Positions 45,799 through 55,292 are shown, counted from the first letter of the stretch. The stretch is DNA of 64,000 bases from an uncultured Acetatifactor sp. (GCA_934402375.1 CAKRUB010000001.1:1-64000); one strand, 5' to 3'. Program-made: numbers and translations. The notes: a model not told the origin generated them from the sequence alone.

Positions 45799-46857
45799 AT
45801 GTTGATTTTACCGGATCATAAATATCTGGATTATTGCGGAAGAATTGATTTCGGGAAAAGGGAGGAGCCGGTCTTTATTTACGCGGGAAGCTATGTCCGG
45901 CTGACCTTTACCGGGGACAGCATCAGCGTAAGACTTGCAAACCAGAGAGCCTACTTCACGAGTTACATCGGCTATATCCTCGATGGCAGGCAGGGAAAAT
46001 TCAGCCTTGCGGAGGACGGAGAGGTACACAGCTATGAAATCGGGAATAGGCTCACGGGCAGCACGCACGAGCTTCTTCTGTTCAAGCGGATGGATGCCTG
46101 TCATTATTTCCGGCTCTGCGGCTTTGAACTGAGCATGGACGGAGAGCTTCTTCCGCAGGCGGCGCTCTCCTCGCGCAGAATGGAAGTGTTCGGCGACAGC
46201 GTGTCCTGTGGGGAGGTGTCCGAGGCGATTGACTATGTCGGGAAGGAAGACCCGAAGCATGACGGAGAATTTTCCAACAGTTGGTATTCCTACTCCTGGC
46301 TCACCGCAAGAAAGCTGGATGCGAGACTGCATATCACCTCCCAGGGGGGAGCGGCGCTGCTGGATAAGACAGGCTGGTTCTGCGGCCCGGATTATGTCGG
46401 CATGGAGTCCATCTACGATAAGCTGCAATACAATCCACAGCTCGGCGCTGTGAAAAGCTGGAACTTCGCGCAGTGGAAGCCGCACGTTGCCATCGTTGCG
46501 ATCGGACAGAACGATGCGAATCCCGAAAACTATATGGCGGAGGACTATGACTGTGAGAAGTCGGTCAGCTGGCGGAGAGCGTACAGGGAGTTTCTGGAGA
46601 AGCTGATGGAGCTCTACCCGGAGACGCAGTTTATTCTAGCGACGACGATCCTCGGGCATGACAGCAGCTGGGATAAGGCGATTGACGAGGTCTGCCGGGA
46701 GCTGGGAAGCCCCAGAGTACACCATTTTCTCTACGAGAAGAACGGCTGCGGCACACCGGGACATATCAGGATTCCCGAGGCGGAAAAAATGGCTGAGGAG
46801 CTGAGTACCTACATCAATTCATTGGGAGAGGACATTTGGCATGGATATCAGGATTAA
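45799..46857 (+). CDS. Intracellular carbohydrate esterase, CE2-like
   Basis: 352 residues with no signal peptide. An N-terminal jelly roll (about 1-115, containing GKREEPVFIYAGSYVRLTF) precedes an SGNH hydrolase domain with Ser134 in EVFGDSVSCGE, a VAIGQNDANPEN block and a C-terminal HIRIPEAEKMAEEL. This order is that of CE2 acetyl-esterases; the Roseburia enzyme of this type deacetylates imported manno-oligosaccharides. It overlaps the next esterase gene by 17 nt. Confidence 0.88.
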   Translation: MLILPDHKYLDYCGRIDFGKREEPVFIYAGSYVRLTFTGDSISVRLANQRAYFTSYIGYILDGRQGKFSLAEDGEVHSYEIGNRLTGSTHELLLFKRMDACHYFRLCGFELSMDGELLPQAALSSRRMEVFGDSVSCGEVSEAIDYVGKEDPKHDGEFSNSWYSYSWLTARKLDARLHITSQGGAALLDKTGWFCGPDYVGMESIYDKLQYNPQLGAVKSWNFAQWKPHVAIVAIGQNDANPENYMAEDYDCEKSVSWRRAYREFLEKLMELYPETQFILATTILGHDSSWDKAIDEVCRELGSPRVHHFLYEKNGCGTPGHIRIPEAEKMAEELSTYINSLGEDIWHGYQD

Positions 46858-47953
46858 TTATGAAGCGGGTATTGCAAACCGTGGAAATCAGGCAAGAATC
46901 AAGAGGGTATTTGAGAGAGCGCAAAAGGGAGAGCAGCTGACGATCGGTTTTCTCGGCGGTTCGATTACACAGGGCTTTCATTCCTCCACACCGGAATTAT
47001 GTTATGCCTATCGTGTGTTTGACTGGTTTGGAAAAACCTTTCCAAAGGCGCATCTGCGCTATCTGAATGCCGGTATCGGGGCGACGGATTCCCAGTTTGG
47101 CTGCGCGAGGGCAGACAGCGATCTGCTTGCTTACCAGCCCGATTTTGTCATTGTGGAATTTTCCGTGAATGATGTGCCGACTGAGCATTATCTGGAGACC
47201 TACGAGGGACTGATCCGTAAGATCTACGGCGCGGCATGGAAGCCGGCGGTGCTTCTTGTGCATAATGTCTGCTATGACAGCGGCGCGAACGCCCAGCTGA
47301 TGCACGGAAGGGTTGCACGGCATTATGAGCTGCCTGCGGTGAGCATGCAGAGCAGTATTTTCCCGGAGCTGGTTGCGGGCAGGCTGGACAACAGGGCGAT
47401 CACACCGGACGATTTACATCCGAATGATCTCGGGCATGAGCTGGTCGCATCGGTCATTACCTATTTCCTCGATGGTATTTTGAAGGATCTGCCAAATGGG
47501 GAAGAGGAGGTGGAACTGAAAGCCGAGACGCTGACACCCAACGGCTACGAGCATTCGGTCCGCTACCGCAATGACAATGCGAAGCCGGTTCTGGATGGAT
47601 TCACGCCGGATGCAGCGCCGCAGAGCGCAATTACGGATATCTTTAAGAAGGGCTGGACGGCGGCCGAAAAGGGTGCTTCCATCCGCTTTGAGGTAGAGGG
47701 CAGCTGTATCGGCGTCCAGTACCGCAGAACGATTCAGCTTCCCGCGCCTGTGGCAGAGCTGATTCTTGACGGAGATGAGGCTCATCCGTTCCGTCTGGAT
47801 GCAAACTTCGATGAGACATGGGGCGACAAGATGGTGATTGACACCGTGCTGGAACACGGGGATAATAAGATGCATACCGTCGAGATCCGGCTGAAGGAGA
47901 CGCACCCGGAGGATAAGCTGCCGTTCTATCTTGTATCCGTGATCGCCGGCTAA
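46841..47953 (+). CDS. Intracellular mannan acetyl-esterase, CE17-like
   Basis: 370 residues. SGNH core: block I LGGSITQGF with Ser41, AGIGATDS, VEFSVNDVPTEH and the Asp/His pair in PDDLHPNDLGHE. C-terminal beta domain from about 225, comparable to the CBM35-like partner in the known CE17 enzyme. It acts with the CE2-like protein so that together all acetyl positions can be removed before phosphorolysis. No signal peptide. A secreted relative is encoded at 22763-24088. Confidence 0.88.
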   Translation: MDIRINYEAGIANRGNQARIKRVFERAQKGEQLTIGFLGGSITQGFHSSTPELCYAYRVFDWFGKTFPKAHLRYLNAGIGATDSQFGCARADSDLLAYQPDFVIVEFSVNDVPTEHYLETYEGLIRKIYGAAWKPAVLLVHNVCYDSGANAQLMHGRVARHYELPAVSMQSSIFPELVAGRLDNRAITPDDLHPNDLGHELVASVITYFLDGILKDLPNGEEEVELKAETLTPNGYEHSVRYRNDNAKPVLDGFTPDAAPQSAITDIFKKGWTAAEKGASIRFEVEGSCIGVQYRRTIQLPAPVAELILDGDEAHPFRLDANFDETWGDKMVIDTVLEHGDNKMHTVEIRLKETHPEDKLPFYLVSVIAG

Positions 47954-47982
47954 AGAGTATCTGAAAATCAGGAGGAGTCGTT

Positions 47983-50286
47983 ATGTTTAGCAAGGATTTT
48001 ATATGGGGTGTTGCCAGCAGCGCCTATCAGGTCGAGGGGACGGACCCCGACGACGGAAGAGGCAAGAATGTCTGGGATACCTTTGTGGAAGAGGGCAGGG
48101 TATTTGAACAGCAGGACGCTTCCGTGAGCTGTGACCATATGCACCGCTACAGAGAGGACTATGCGCTGATGCGCAATCTGGGAGTTCAGGCCTATCGTTT
48201 TTCAATCAACTGGGCGAGACTCATTCCCGACGGCTGCGGCGAGGTCAATCCGAAGGCTGTTGAGCTGTACCGGAATATGATCCTCTCCATGCGTGAGAAC
48301 GGGATTATACCTTATATCACGCTGTTCCACTGGGAATTTCCGCAGGCATTGCAGGATAAGGGCGGCTGGCTGAATCCGCAGGTTGTGGAATGGTTTGGCT
48401 ATTACGCGAAGGTGGTTGCCGAGAACTTCTCGGACATCTGCGAGAACTTTATAACGATCAATGAGCCGCAGTGCGCGGTCGGTCTGGGACATCTGAGCGG
48501 TGTCCATGCACCGGGCTTAAAGCTCTCTTACCCGGAGACCTTCCAGATCGCACATAATCTGTTGAAGTCGCACGGACAGGCTGTGATCATGCTGAGAAAA
48601 TATGCAAAGCAGCCGATTAAGGTCGGCTATGCGCCCACGGGCGGAGTTGCTTATCCGTATACGGATAAGCCGGAGGACATCGAAGCGGCGAAGAAGGTTT
48701 ACTTCGGCTTCTATAATCCGATGTCCAACTGGACGTGGAATGTTGCATGGTTCTCTGATCCGGTATTCCTAGGTCATTACCCGAAGGAGGGACTGGAGCA
48801 GTTCAAGGAGTATCTGCCGGAAATCACGGATGCGGATATGGAGCTGATTCATCAGCCGCTTGATTTCATGGGACAGAATATCTATAACGGTTACTATGTC
48901 AGAGCCAGTGAGAACGGTGAGCCGGAATTTGTTGCGAGAGAGCCGGGCTTCCCCAAGACGGGAACCGACTGGCCGGTGACGCCGAAGGCATTTTACTATG
49001 GAATCAAATTCCTGACGGAGCGCTATCCGCTGCCGCTGTATATCACAGAGAACGGTATGGGCTGTCATGATAATGTCGCGCCCGACGGAAGGGTGCATGA
49101 CAACGACAGGATCACCTTCCTCGACAGCTATATCGGTGCGATGCAGCAGGCAATGCAGGAGGGGGCTGATGTCAGAGGTTATTTCCTCTGGACCTTCCTC
49201 GATAATTTTGAGTGGAGCGACGGCTACAAGCAGCGTTTCGGTATCGTCTACGTCAATTACCAGACCCAGAAGCGCATTGTCAAGGATTCCGCATTCTGGT
49301 ACAAGAAGGTCATCGAGACCGGCGGGGCAAACCTGTCCTGCAATAATCCCTGTCAGGATATTCTCTTCCTGAATCCGGTATTTACGCATAATATCTGGGG
49401 CGGAAGCCGGTTGCATGACGACTTTGGCTATCCTGTGGAGGGAACGGACATCGGAGAATGCTGGGGCATTTCGGCACATCCCAACGGAGAGGGAACCATC
49501 CGCGACGGACGCTATGCGGGAGAGAAGCTGTCCACGCTGTGGGCGGAGCATCCCGAGATCTTCGGCAATGTGGGCGGCGACCGCTTCCCTCTGCTGGTAA
49601 AGATCATCGATGCGAAGGACGATCTCAGCATTCAGGTACATCCTGACGACGCTTACGCGAAGGTTCATGAAAACGGATCACTCGGAAAGACCGAGTGCTG
49701 GTATGTGCTTGACTGCCCGGAGAATGCAATGCTTGTTGTCGGGCACAATGCGAAGACGAGAGAGGAGCTTTCCGACATGATCCACGGGGGACGCTGGAAG
49801 GAGTTCATCCGCGAGATACCCGTGAAGAAGGGAGATTTCATTCAGATCGATCCCGGAACGGTTCATGCGATCAAGGGCGGACTGTTGATTCTGGAGACCC
49901 AGCAGAACAGCGATATTACTTACCGCGTCTACGATTACGACAGACTCTCCAACGGCAAGCCCAGACAGCTTCATGTCGAGCAGAGCATCGATGTCATCAA
50001 TGTTCCGGCAAAGTCCGCCGAGGACAGCGTTTCGTCTGCGGCAGAGCTTCCCGAGAACTGTCTGAACGAGCTGTACCGTTGCAGCTATTATAGAGTGATG
50101 AAGCTGAATCTGAACGGTGAGATGAGCTTTGACATGGATGCGCCGTTTATGCTGGCAACCGTGCTGTCGGGAGACGGCATTGTCAACAGCCAGCCGCTGA
50201 AGAAGGGCGATCATTTCATCATCCCGAACGGTGTGAAGAAGGTCGAACTGACCGGAAAAATGGAATTGATCTTGTCAAATGTATAA
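47983..50286 (+). CDS. GH1 beta-glycosidase fused to type I mannose-6-phosphate isomerase
   Basis: 767 residues in one uninterrupted frame. Residues 1 to about 450 are a complete GH1 barrel (MFSKDFIWGVASSAYQVEG, acid/base E161 in TINEPQCAVG, nucleophile E356 in YITENGMG). Residues about 460-767 are a type I phosphomannose isomerase: NPVFTHNIWGGSRL, zinc ligands in IQVHPDD, GKTECWYVLD and GTVHAIKGG. GH1 could release glucose or mannose from short oligosaccharides; the isomerase turns mannose-6-phosphate into fructose-6-phosphate. Both halves retain their key residues, so both may work. The GH1 specificity is not clear. AGGAGG precedes the ATG. Confidence 0.92.
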   Translation: MFSKDFIWGVASSAYQVEGTDPDDGRGKNVWDTFVEEGRVFEQQDASVSCDHMHRYREDYALMRNLGVQAYRFSINWARLIPDGCGEVNPKAVELYRNMILSMRENGIIPYITLFHWEFPQALQDKGGWLNPQVVEWFGYYAKVVAENFSDICENFITINEPQCAVGLGHLSGVHAPGLKLSYPETFQIAHNLLKSHGQAVIMLRKYAKQPIKVGYAPTGGVAYPYTDKPEDIEAAKKVYFGFYNPMSNWTWNVAWFSDPVFLGHYPKEGLEQFKEYLPEITDADMELIHQPLDFMGQNIYNGYYVRASENGEPEFVAREPGFPKTGTDWPVTPKAFYYGIKFLTERYPLPLYITENGMGCHDNVAPDGRVHDNDRITFLDSYIGAMQQAMQEGADVRGYFLWTFLDNFEWSDGYKQRFGIVYVNYQTQKRIVKDSAFWYKKVIETGGANLSCNNPCQDILFLNPVFTHNIWGGSRLHDDFGYPVEGTDIGECWGISAHPNGEGTIRDGRYAGEKLSTLWAEHPEIFGNVGGDRFPLLVKIIDAKDDLSIQVHPDDAYAKVHENGSLGKTECWYVLDCPENAMLVVGHNAKTREELSDMIHGGRWKEFIREIPVKKGDFIQIDPGTVHAIKGGLLILETQQNSDITYRVYDYDRLSNGKPRQLHVEQSIDVINVPAKSAEDSVSSAAELPENCLNELYRCSYYRVMKLNLNGEMSFDMDAPFMLATVLSGDGIVNSQPLKKGDHFIIPNGVKKVELTGKMELILSNV

Positions 50287-50302
50287 AGAGTAACGGAGAG
50301 AA

Positions 50303-50334
50303 AGCGCTCAGGTCGTGCGGCCTGAGCGTTTTTT
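50303..50334 (+). terminator. Terminator of the mannan locus
   Basis: The stem CGCTCAGG/CCTGAGCG with an 8-nt loop is followed by TTTTTT, 17-48 nt after the GH1-isomerase stop codon. Confidence 0.9.
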
Positions 50335-50367
50335 AGAGGTGCGCCCGGCGGCGCACGTTTCTAACCG

Positions 50368-50396
50368 TTGTATTATGGTGTGAAAAAAATTATGAA
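50368..50396 (+). promoter_or_regulatory. Predicted promoter of the sigma-like gene
   Basis: TTGTAT (50368-50373), 17 bp, TATGAA (50391-50396), within an AT-rich stretch. Moderately good match only. Confidence 0.4.
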
Positions 50397-50433
50397 ATCA
50401 ACCGAATCAAATTCAATTTCTGCGACTTATAGG

Positions 50434-50445
50434 TGAAAGCTTTCA
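50434..50445 (+). promoter_or_regulatory. Palindrome TGAAAGCTTTCA overlapping the leader and ribosome binding site area
   Basis: A perfect 12-bp palindrome ends immediately before the AAGGAG ribosome binding site of the sigma-like gene. It resembles a catabolite-responsive element but lacks the central CG, so a specific operator or an mRNA hairpin controlling translation are both possible. Confidence 0.5.
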
Positions 50446-50458
50446 AAGGAGTCTCAAA

Positions 50459-52096
50459 ATGGAAAATGAAACTATAAAATATGCAGAGTATCTGTTCGCT
50501 CTTGCCCTTAAGAGGTGTGGTGATGTGAACGATGCCGAAGATCTGACGCAGGAAACACTTCTCGCCGCATTTCAATTTATAAACCGAGGCGGTAGTATTT
50601 CTAATATGAAATATTGGCTTACCTCTGTTCTTACAAATAAATGGAACGAGGCATTGCGGAAAAAATACAGATTGCCGCTTGTTAGTGTCGATGTAATTCC
50701 GGATGTGGAGGATTACAATGACGAGAATAACGTTGATAGACCTACTGCCGAGCAGGTCAGACGAGAAGTGGCATATTTAGGCAAGCTGCAAAGAGAAGTG
50801 ATTGTAAAACATTACCTTGAAGGAAAGAAAGTTCAAGAAATAGCGGACGAGCTGGGCATCCCGAAGGGAACGGTACTGTCACGGTTATCTTCGGGCAGAG
50901 ATCAGATGCGGAAAGGACTTGATTCAATGGAACAGTATGAAAAACAAAGTTATATCCCCGAACGACTTGATGTAGGTTGCGTTGGTAGTCCCGGATTTAA
51001 TGAGGAACCGTGGTCGTTGGTGGGCAATGATCTGATGAAACAAAACATATTGATTGTTGCGTATGAGCAATCCGTAACAGAGGTAGAAATTGCGAAAGCA
51101 CTTGGAATTCCAACGCCTTATGTTGAAAATGCAGTCGAGGATCTTGTTAAGTGTGAGTTAATGGTACGAAATGGAAACAAGGTTGTAACAGATTTTCTGA
51201 TTTCTACACCTGACGAAAGATCATCTAAACTTGATATTCAACTTGATTTTGCAAATAAGCAGTATCAACCGGTGTGGAATCTGATTATCGAATTTTTTCA
51301 TAACATAAGTTCTTTGAGTTGGTTTGAACGGTTGTCTGACAACGAACAGATTGATCTTAAATACTATGCTATGATGGATGTTCTTGCAAGAGGACAATAT
51401 CAGGCTATCAAAAGAATTGTGGATACAAACGAAGTTTATCCCGATAGACCGGATGGAGGCAGATGGATTGCGCAAGGTACACGATATGGAATGGATTTTA
51501 AGCTGGAGAACAATTCATTTTCAAAGTATGCATGGGGAGGAGAACGATGCGTAAGATGGGATAATTTCTTCAGCAGTAAATTGGTAGAGCTTCATGTTTA
51601 TGACACTCAACCGGATTTGAATAATTATGAACACGGTTCTGTGGAAATCCACGATGACAATCTGAGTAAGTTGTTGTATCTTCTTTATAAGGGTATTCCA
51701 TTTGAACATACGGGATTTAACTTGAGATATTTGGAGGATATTCCACATCTTGCTTCATGTGGCGTGTTGCGTTATGAAAATGATAGACCTCAAGTAGCAA
51801 TTCCTGTCCTTAGTAAAAAAGAATTTTCCGAATTATTCAAGATCAGTGCATCCTACATGGTGAAATTGGGAAATTTAATTGAAAAGCCCTTACATCAGCT
51901 TTTTCCACAGTTGAAATTGGAGATTCCTTTACATCTTGAAGGAAGGATTGCAGAGTTCAGAAAATATGCTTTTTATGCATTTCCGATGGCTATTGTAAAA
52001 AGAGCAATTTCTGACGGAGATTTTATCCTTGATAGTCAGCAAAAAGCGATACCGATGGTATTGGTTATAGAGGAAGCTGAAGGTGCGATTAAGTAA
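50459..52096 (+). CDS. ECF sigma-like regulator with long C-terminal extension
   Basis: 545 residues. The first 160 match an extracytoplasmic-function sigma factor: region 2 with DAEDLTQETLLAAFQF (about 24-39) and region 4 with VQEIADELGIPKGTVLSRLSSGR (about 127-149). The remaining 380 residues are much longer than in ordinary ECF proteins (about 170-200 in total). A predicted second helix-turn-helix lies near 200-230 (VTEVEIAKALGIPTPYVENAVEDL); the rest is not recognised and could sense a ligand or inhibit the sigma part. No anti-sigma gene is adjacent. The region is AT-richer than the neighbours, suggesting transfer. AAGGAG precedes the ATG. Confidence 0.8.
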   Translation: MENETIKYAEYLFALALKRCGDVNDAEDLTQETLLAAFQFINRGGSISNMKYWLTSVLTNKWNEALRKKYRLPLVSVDVIPDVEDYNDENNVDRPTAEQVRREVAYLGKLQREVIVKHYLEGKKVQEIADELGIPKGTVLSRLSSGRDQMRKGLDSMEQYEKQSYIPERLDVGCVGSPGFNEEPWSLVGNDLMKQNILIVAYEQSVTEVEIAKALGIPTPYVENAVEDLVKCELMVRNGNKVVTDFLISTPDERSSKLDIQLDFANKQYQPVWNLIIEFFHNISSLSWFERLSDNEQIDLKYYAMMDVLARGQYQAIKRIVDTNEVYPDRPDGGRWIAQGTRYGMDFKLENNSFSKYAWGGERCVRWDNFFSSKLVELHVYDTQPDLNNYEHGSVEIHDDNLSKLLYLLYKGIPFEHTGFNLRYLEDIPHLASCGVLRYENDRPQVAIPVLSKKEFSELFKISASYMVKLGNLIEKPLHQLFPQLKLEIPLHLEGRIAEFRKYAFYAFPMAIVKRAISDGDFILDSQQKAIPMVLVIEEAEGAIK

Positions 52097-52131
52097 AGCT
52101 GCTCCAAAGAGTATTTCCTGAGAAGAACTAA

Positions 52132-52171
52132 AACAGCCCTCTGTTGAGTATAAGGTCAACAAGGGGCTGTT
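52132..52171 (-). terminator. Terminator of the GH2 gene (minus strand)
   Basis: AACAGCCCT and AGGGGCTGTT arms with an inner GTTGA/TCAAC stem form a hairpin that on the minus strand is followed by TTTTAG. It lies about 90 nt after the GH2 stop. The same stem could stall plus-strand transcription after the sigma-like gene, but lacks T's in that direction. Confidence 0.7.
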
Positions 52172-52259
52172 GCATGTCCGGTATGAAAATGGTGCAAATA
52201 AATATTGAATAAACACGCTTAAAGGTGCAAATAAGTTTCGTGTTTTTTGGAAAAGCCGT

Positions 52260-55214
52260 TTATTCCCACTCGGGTTCCTGTACCTCTGTGGAGAGCAGCG
52301 TCCTGAACTCTGCGTATGTCATGCTGTAAGCAGCGGTGCGATGTTCGGAGAGGGCAGGCAGATAGGACGCCAGGCTGTCATACAGCGCCTGTGCTTCCGG
52401 GTGTCCTTCCTTCATCAGGCGGGGCAGATCACTCGTACATACGAGGATGCCGAGATCTAGGTCGCTTAGGTAAATCTCATAGAGCAGACCGAGACGGTAA
52501 TTGCGATCAAAATTGTCGATCGTCTGGACAATCGGCCGGATCTTCGTGCCATCGAGGATGGTCGAGCGCGAGGCAGTGACGATGGAATGCCACTGTGGAG
52601 TCGAAAAGCTCTCGCAGGGGAAGCCTTTCAGCGCCTCGTGTTCCTTTTGGATGGATAAGCCCATCGTACCGACGGGGATTTCCTTCTTCATGTTGAGGGA
52701 GATCAGCCGGAACATATGATAGCACCAGAAGTCCGTGCAGTAGGTACCCTCGATGGAAGCAATGTTCTCCTCAGCGGGCAGGAAGAACAGGCAGGACTTT
52801 GCTGTCCCGGCAATCTTCGGCAGATCGGCAAGGCTAAGCGCCTGTGCAGCGCTTTGTGTGGAAACGCCGTCCTTCGCCGGATAAGTCCACAAGGTATATT
52901 TGTTGACGATTCCCGTTCCCTCTAACTCGATTGTCAGGAAGAAGGCGGAGGGAGACGATGCCGCCGGAAGCGGGAGTGTAAAGTCACCGAGTACATGTCT
53001 GCCCTGTTCTGCGATTGCCGGAAGCTTTTGTGACAGGGTGGCAAGGGTCTTGCCGTCGGCATTTTTCAGGGTACAGCAGAGCGTGCTGTCAGGCAGCGCT
53101 TCCTTCCGGAACCAGCTTAAGGAAGCCGTGAAGGGGAAGTCCTGACCGGAGAGTGCAATATAGCTGTCAAATTCTGCCTGTATCACCGCGTCCGAGCAGA
53201 AGCTTCTCCAGTCTTCGGCGGATACCAGTCCCTTGTTTTCCATAAAGGAATTGAGAACGCCGACAAGGGCTGTTCCCTGTCCGGTGAAGTCCTGAATATC
53301 CAGAATCTGGAAACCGCCGAGCCGCGAGGAGCGGAGGGCTGTCTCCAGCTCATCCTTATAGCAGGCGACAGCAAGAGCGCCGGAGTTGCGGAAATAGTCT
53401 TCTGCAAAGTCCAGCATCCCCTTTTCGTCGAGTCTGCGGCGGAATTCCGCCAGATTGCGTGCCTTGAGGACGCCGGTATAGCGGTCGATTTCGTTGAAGT
53501 CGGGGAAGGTCTCATACTGACCGATCTCGTGGGAGACAACGGGAATTTCCGGTATCAGCTCTGCCTGTGCCTCAGTCAGCTTTACGCGTTTTACGCCTGT
53601 TCCGTATTGAATTTCAATCGTGCCGTCGGCAGACACCTCCGGTGCAGCGGTCACATAGTCCGGGCAGATTGCCGCATCATAATTGAAGCGCGTGCCGGGA
53701 GCATCTGTCTGGACATGGCCGAGCGGCTTATCGCACATAGCGTAAGAGCCACGGATCTGCCTGTCGATGGTAAAGCGGACGCCAGAGAAAAAGTCGTCAT
53801 GCGGCTGGATGTTCGGCACCCACTGGAAGTTGTTTGAGCCCTGTGTAAAGAGAACATGAGGGCGGTATGCCTTATATTTGGCGAGAAGCACGTCGAGTGC
53901 GGCGGCGTTTCCCCAAAGCTCATTTCCCATGGACATCATGCAGTACGAAGGATGGTTGCTGAAGGCTTCCAGCATACGAAAGCCCTCCGCCTCGAGGAAC
54001 TCCTGTGCCTCCTTCTGGTAGCCTTCATCCTCAGGACCGTTGAAGGTGCCCCAGAAGGGAAGCTCAGGCTGCATGTAAATGCCGAGAAGGTCAGCGGCGA
54101 TAAAAGCGGCCTCGGGAGGACAGCAGGTGTGGAAACGGTAATGGTTGATGCCGAAATCTCTGGATATTTTCATGACATGCAGCCATCCTGCGGCATTCAT
54201 AGGGGCATAGCCGGTCTTCGGGAAGATCATGCCGTCGTGCTTGCCGCGCAGGAAGGTCTTTCTACCGTTAATGACAAAGTTCGTTCCGTCGGTGGTAAAG
54301 GAGCGCAGTCCGCACCAGACAAAGGTATCTGCGGCTGTTACATCCGCCTTGCAGCAGGCAAGATCCAAACGGTACACGGCAGGCTTCTCCTCGTCCCAGA
54401 GCTCTGCGGAGGCGGCAAGATCCACTTTCAGAGAAAGGTAATGGCGCCCCGGCTGGAGCATCACGTCATAATGCCGGATTATGTCTGTCAGGAGTCTCTG
54501 GTCTGTCAGTTCTTCCAGAGGAAGGTCATCAGGAATCGTCTGGTCGGGCTTCTGATAGTCGGCCTTCAACCGTACAAGGACAGGGCGTACCTCAATCCGG
54601 GCTTTGCAGGGCAGCGGGCTGTCAAACTGCACGGGAATGTGTAACAGGATGCTTTTATCCTCATAGCAGCATTCGGACCGGATCTGACCGAAGCGGACGT
54701 CCTCGCTGATGTGAAGTGAAATGTCTCCCAGAATGCCGTTCCAGTTGGTCTGGGTGTCCGGGGAGGTGAGATGTCCGCCGGGAACCTTGTAATCCGTGTT
54801 GGAAACCATGACGGTGAGCACTGGATTTATATTTGTTATGTAGGGGGTGAGGTCATAGCAGTGACTGGCGACAAAGCTGTCAAAGCTGCCGACAAAGCAG
54901 CCGTCAACCCAGACGTAGGAAATTCTTGTCCGCTCCATGGTGAACTCAAAATGTTTCCCTTTTAGCTGTTCAGCGCTTTCAAAGGGCAGCTGTAGTCTGC
55001 GCTGATACCAGCTGTAGCCGGACATCTCGTAGGGATCGGTGAGATAGCCGGTATAAGTCTTATCGTGCGGCGTTCCCTTATGCGCCTCGGAGACGGTTGT
55101 GGGAAGCTGTATCGTATCATCAAAGGTCTGCTTTTCGTAGTGCGAGGTAAGTCCCTGTTTTTCTTTGTCGAGCCGGAAGAGCCACTCGCCCGCGAGATCA
55201 AGTATCTGATTCAT
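52260..55214 (-). CDS. Glycoside hydrolase family 2 protein
   Basis: 984 residues, cytoplasmic (no signal peptide). N-terminal sugar-binding jelly roll (MNQILDLAGEWLFRLDKEKQ onward), an immunoglobulin-like domain, and a barrel with the acid/base E432 in MGNELWGN and the probable nucleophile E563 in VVSHEIGQYETFPDF, then a C-terminal beta region. Beta-galactosidase, glucuronidase and mannosidase activities all occur in GH2, and the active site here does not decide between them. The ATG at 55214 is preceded by GGAGGT; upstream in-frame sequence to 55448 runs through the promoter and is not family-like. It is transcribed alone, opposite to the mannan locus. Confidence 0.88.
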   Translation of the reverse strand: MNQILDLAGEWLFRLDKEKQGLTSHYEKQTFDDTIQLPTTVSEAHKGTPHDKTYTGYLTDPYEMSGYSWYQRRLQLPFESAEQLKGKHFEFTMERTRISYVWVDGCFVGSFDSFVASHCYDLTPYITNINPVLTVMVSNTDYKVPGGHLTSPDTQTNWNGILGDISLHISEDVRFGQIRSECCYEDKSILLHIPVQFDSPLPCKARIEVRPVLVRLKADYQKPDQTIPDDLPLEELTDQRLLTDIIRHYDVMLQPGRHYLSLKVDLAASAELWDEEKPAVYRLDLACCKADVTAADTFVWCGLRSFTTDGTNFVINGRKTFLRGKHDGMIFPKTGYAPMNAAGWLHVMKISRDFGINHYRFHTCCPPEAAFIAADLLGIYMQPELPFWGTFNGPEDEGYQKEAQEFLEAEGFRMLEAFSNHPSYCMMSMGNELWGNAAALDVLLAKYKAYRPHVLFTQGSNNFQWVPNIQPHDDFFSGVRFTIDRQIRGSYAMCDKPLGHVQTDAPGTRFNYDAAICPDYVTAAPEVSADGTIEIQYGTGVKRVKLTEAQAELIPEIPVVSHEIGQYETFPDFNEIDRYTGVLKARNLAEFRRRLDEKGMLDFAEDYFRNSGALAVACYKDELETALRSSRLGGFQILDIQDFTGQGTALVGVLNSFMENKGLVSAEDWRSFCSDAVIQAEFDSYIALSGQDFPFTASLSWFRKEALPDSTLCCTLKNADGKTLATLSQKLPAIAEQGRHVLGDFTLPLPAASSPSAFFLTIELEGTGIVNKYTLWTYPAKDGVSTQSAAQALSLADLPKIAGTAKSCLFFLPAEENIASIEGTYCTDFWCYHMFRLISLNMKKEIPVGTMGLSIQKEHEALKGFPCESFSTPQWHSIVTASRSTILDGTKIRPIVQTIDNFDRNYRLGLLYEIYLSDLDLGILVCTSDLPRLMKEGHPEAQALYDSLASYLPALSEHRTAAYSMTYAEFRTLLSTEVQEPEWE

Positions 55215-55262
55215 AAAGAACCTCCATTCCTGTTTTGGTATGTTTTGTTCGGGCATATCCCT

Positions 55263-55292
55263 ATTATAGCAGAGGCACGTCCGCTGTGCCAA
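55263..55292 (-). promoter_or_regulatory. Promoter of the GH2 gene
   Basis: Minus strand TTGGCA (55287-55292), 18 bp, perfect TATAAT (55263-55268), about 49 bp upstream of the start codon. Confidence 0.7.

Noticed and set aside
50303..50312. Catabolite-responsive element in AAAGCGCTCAGG
   Set aside because: The sequence is one arm of the terminator stem after the GH1-isomerase gene and does not match the full consensus. No convincing CcpA site was found near the mannan promoters by eye.
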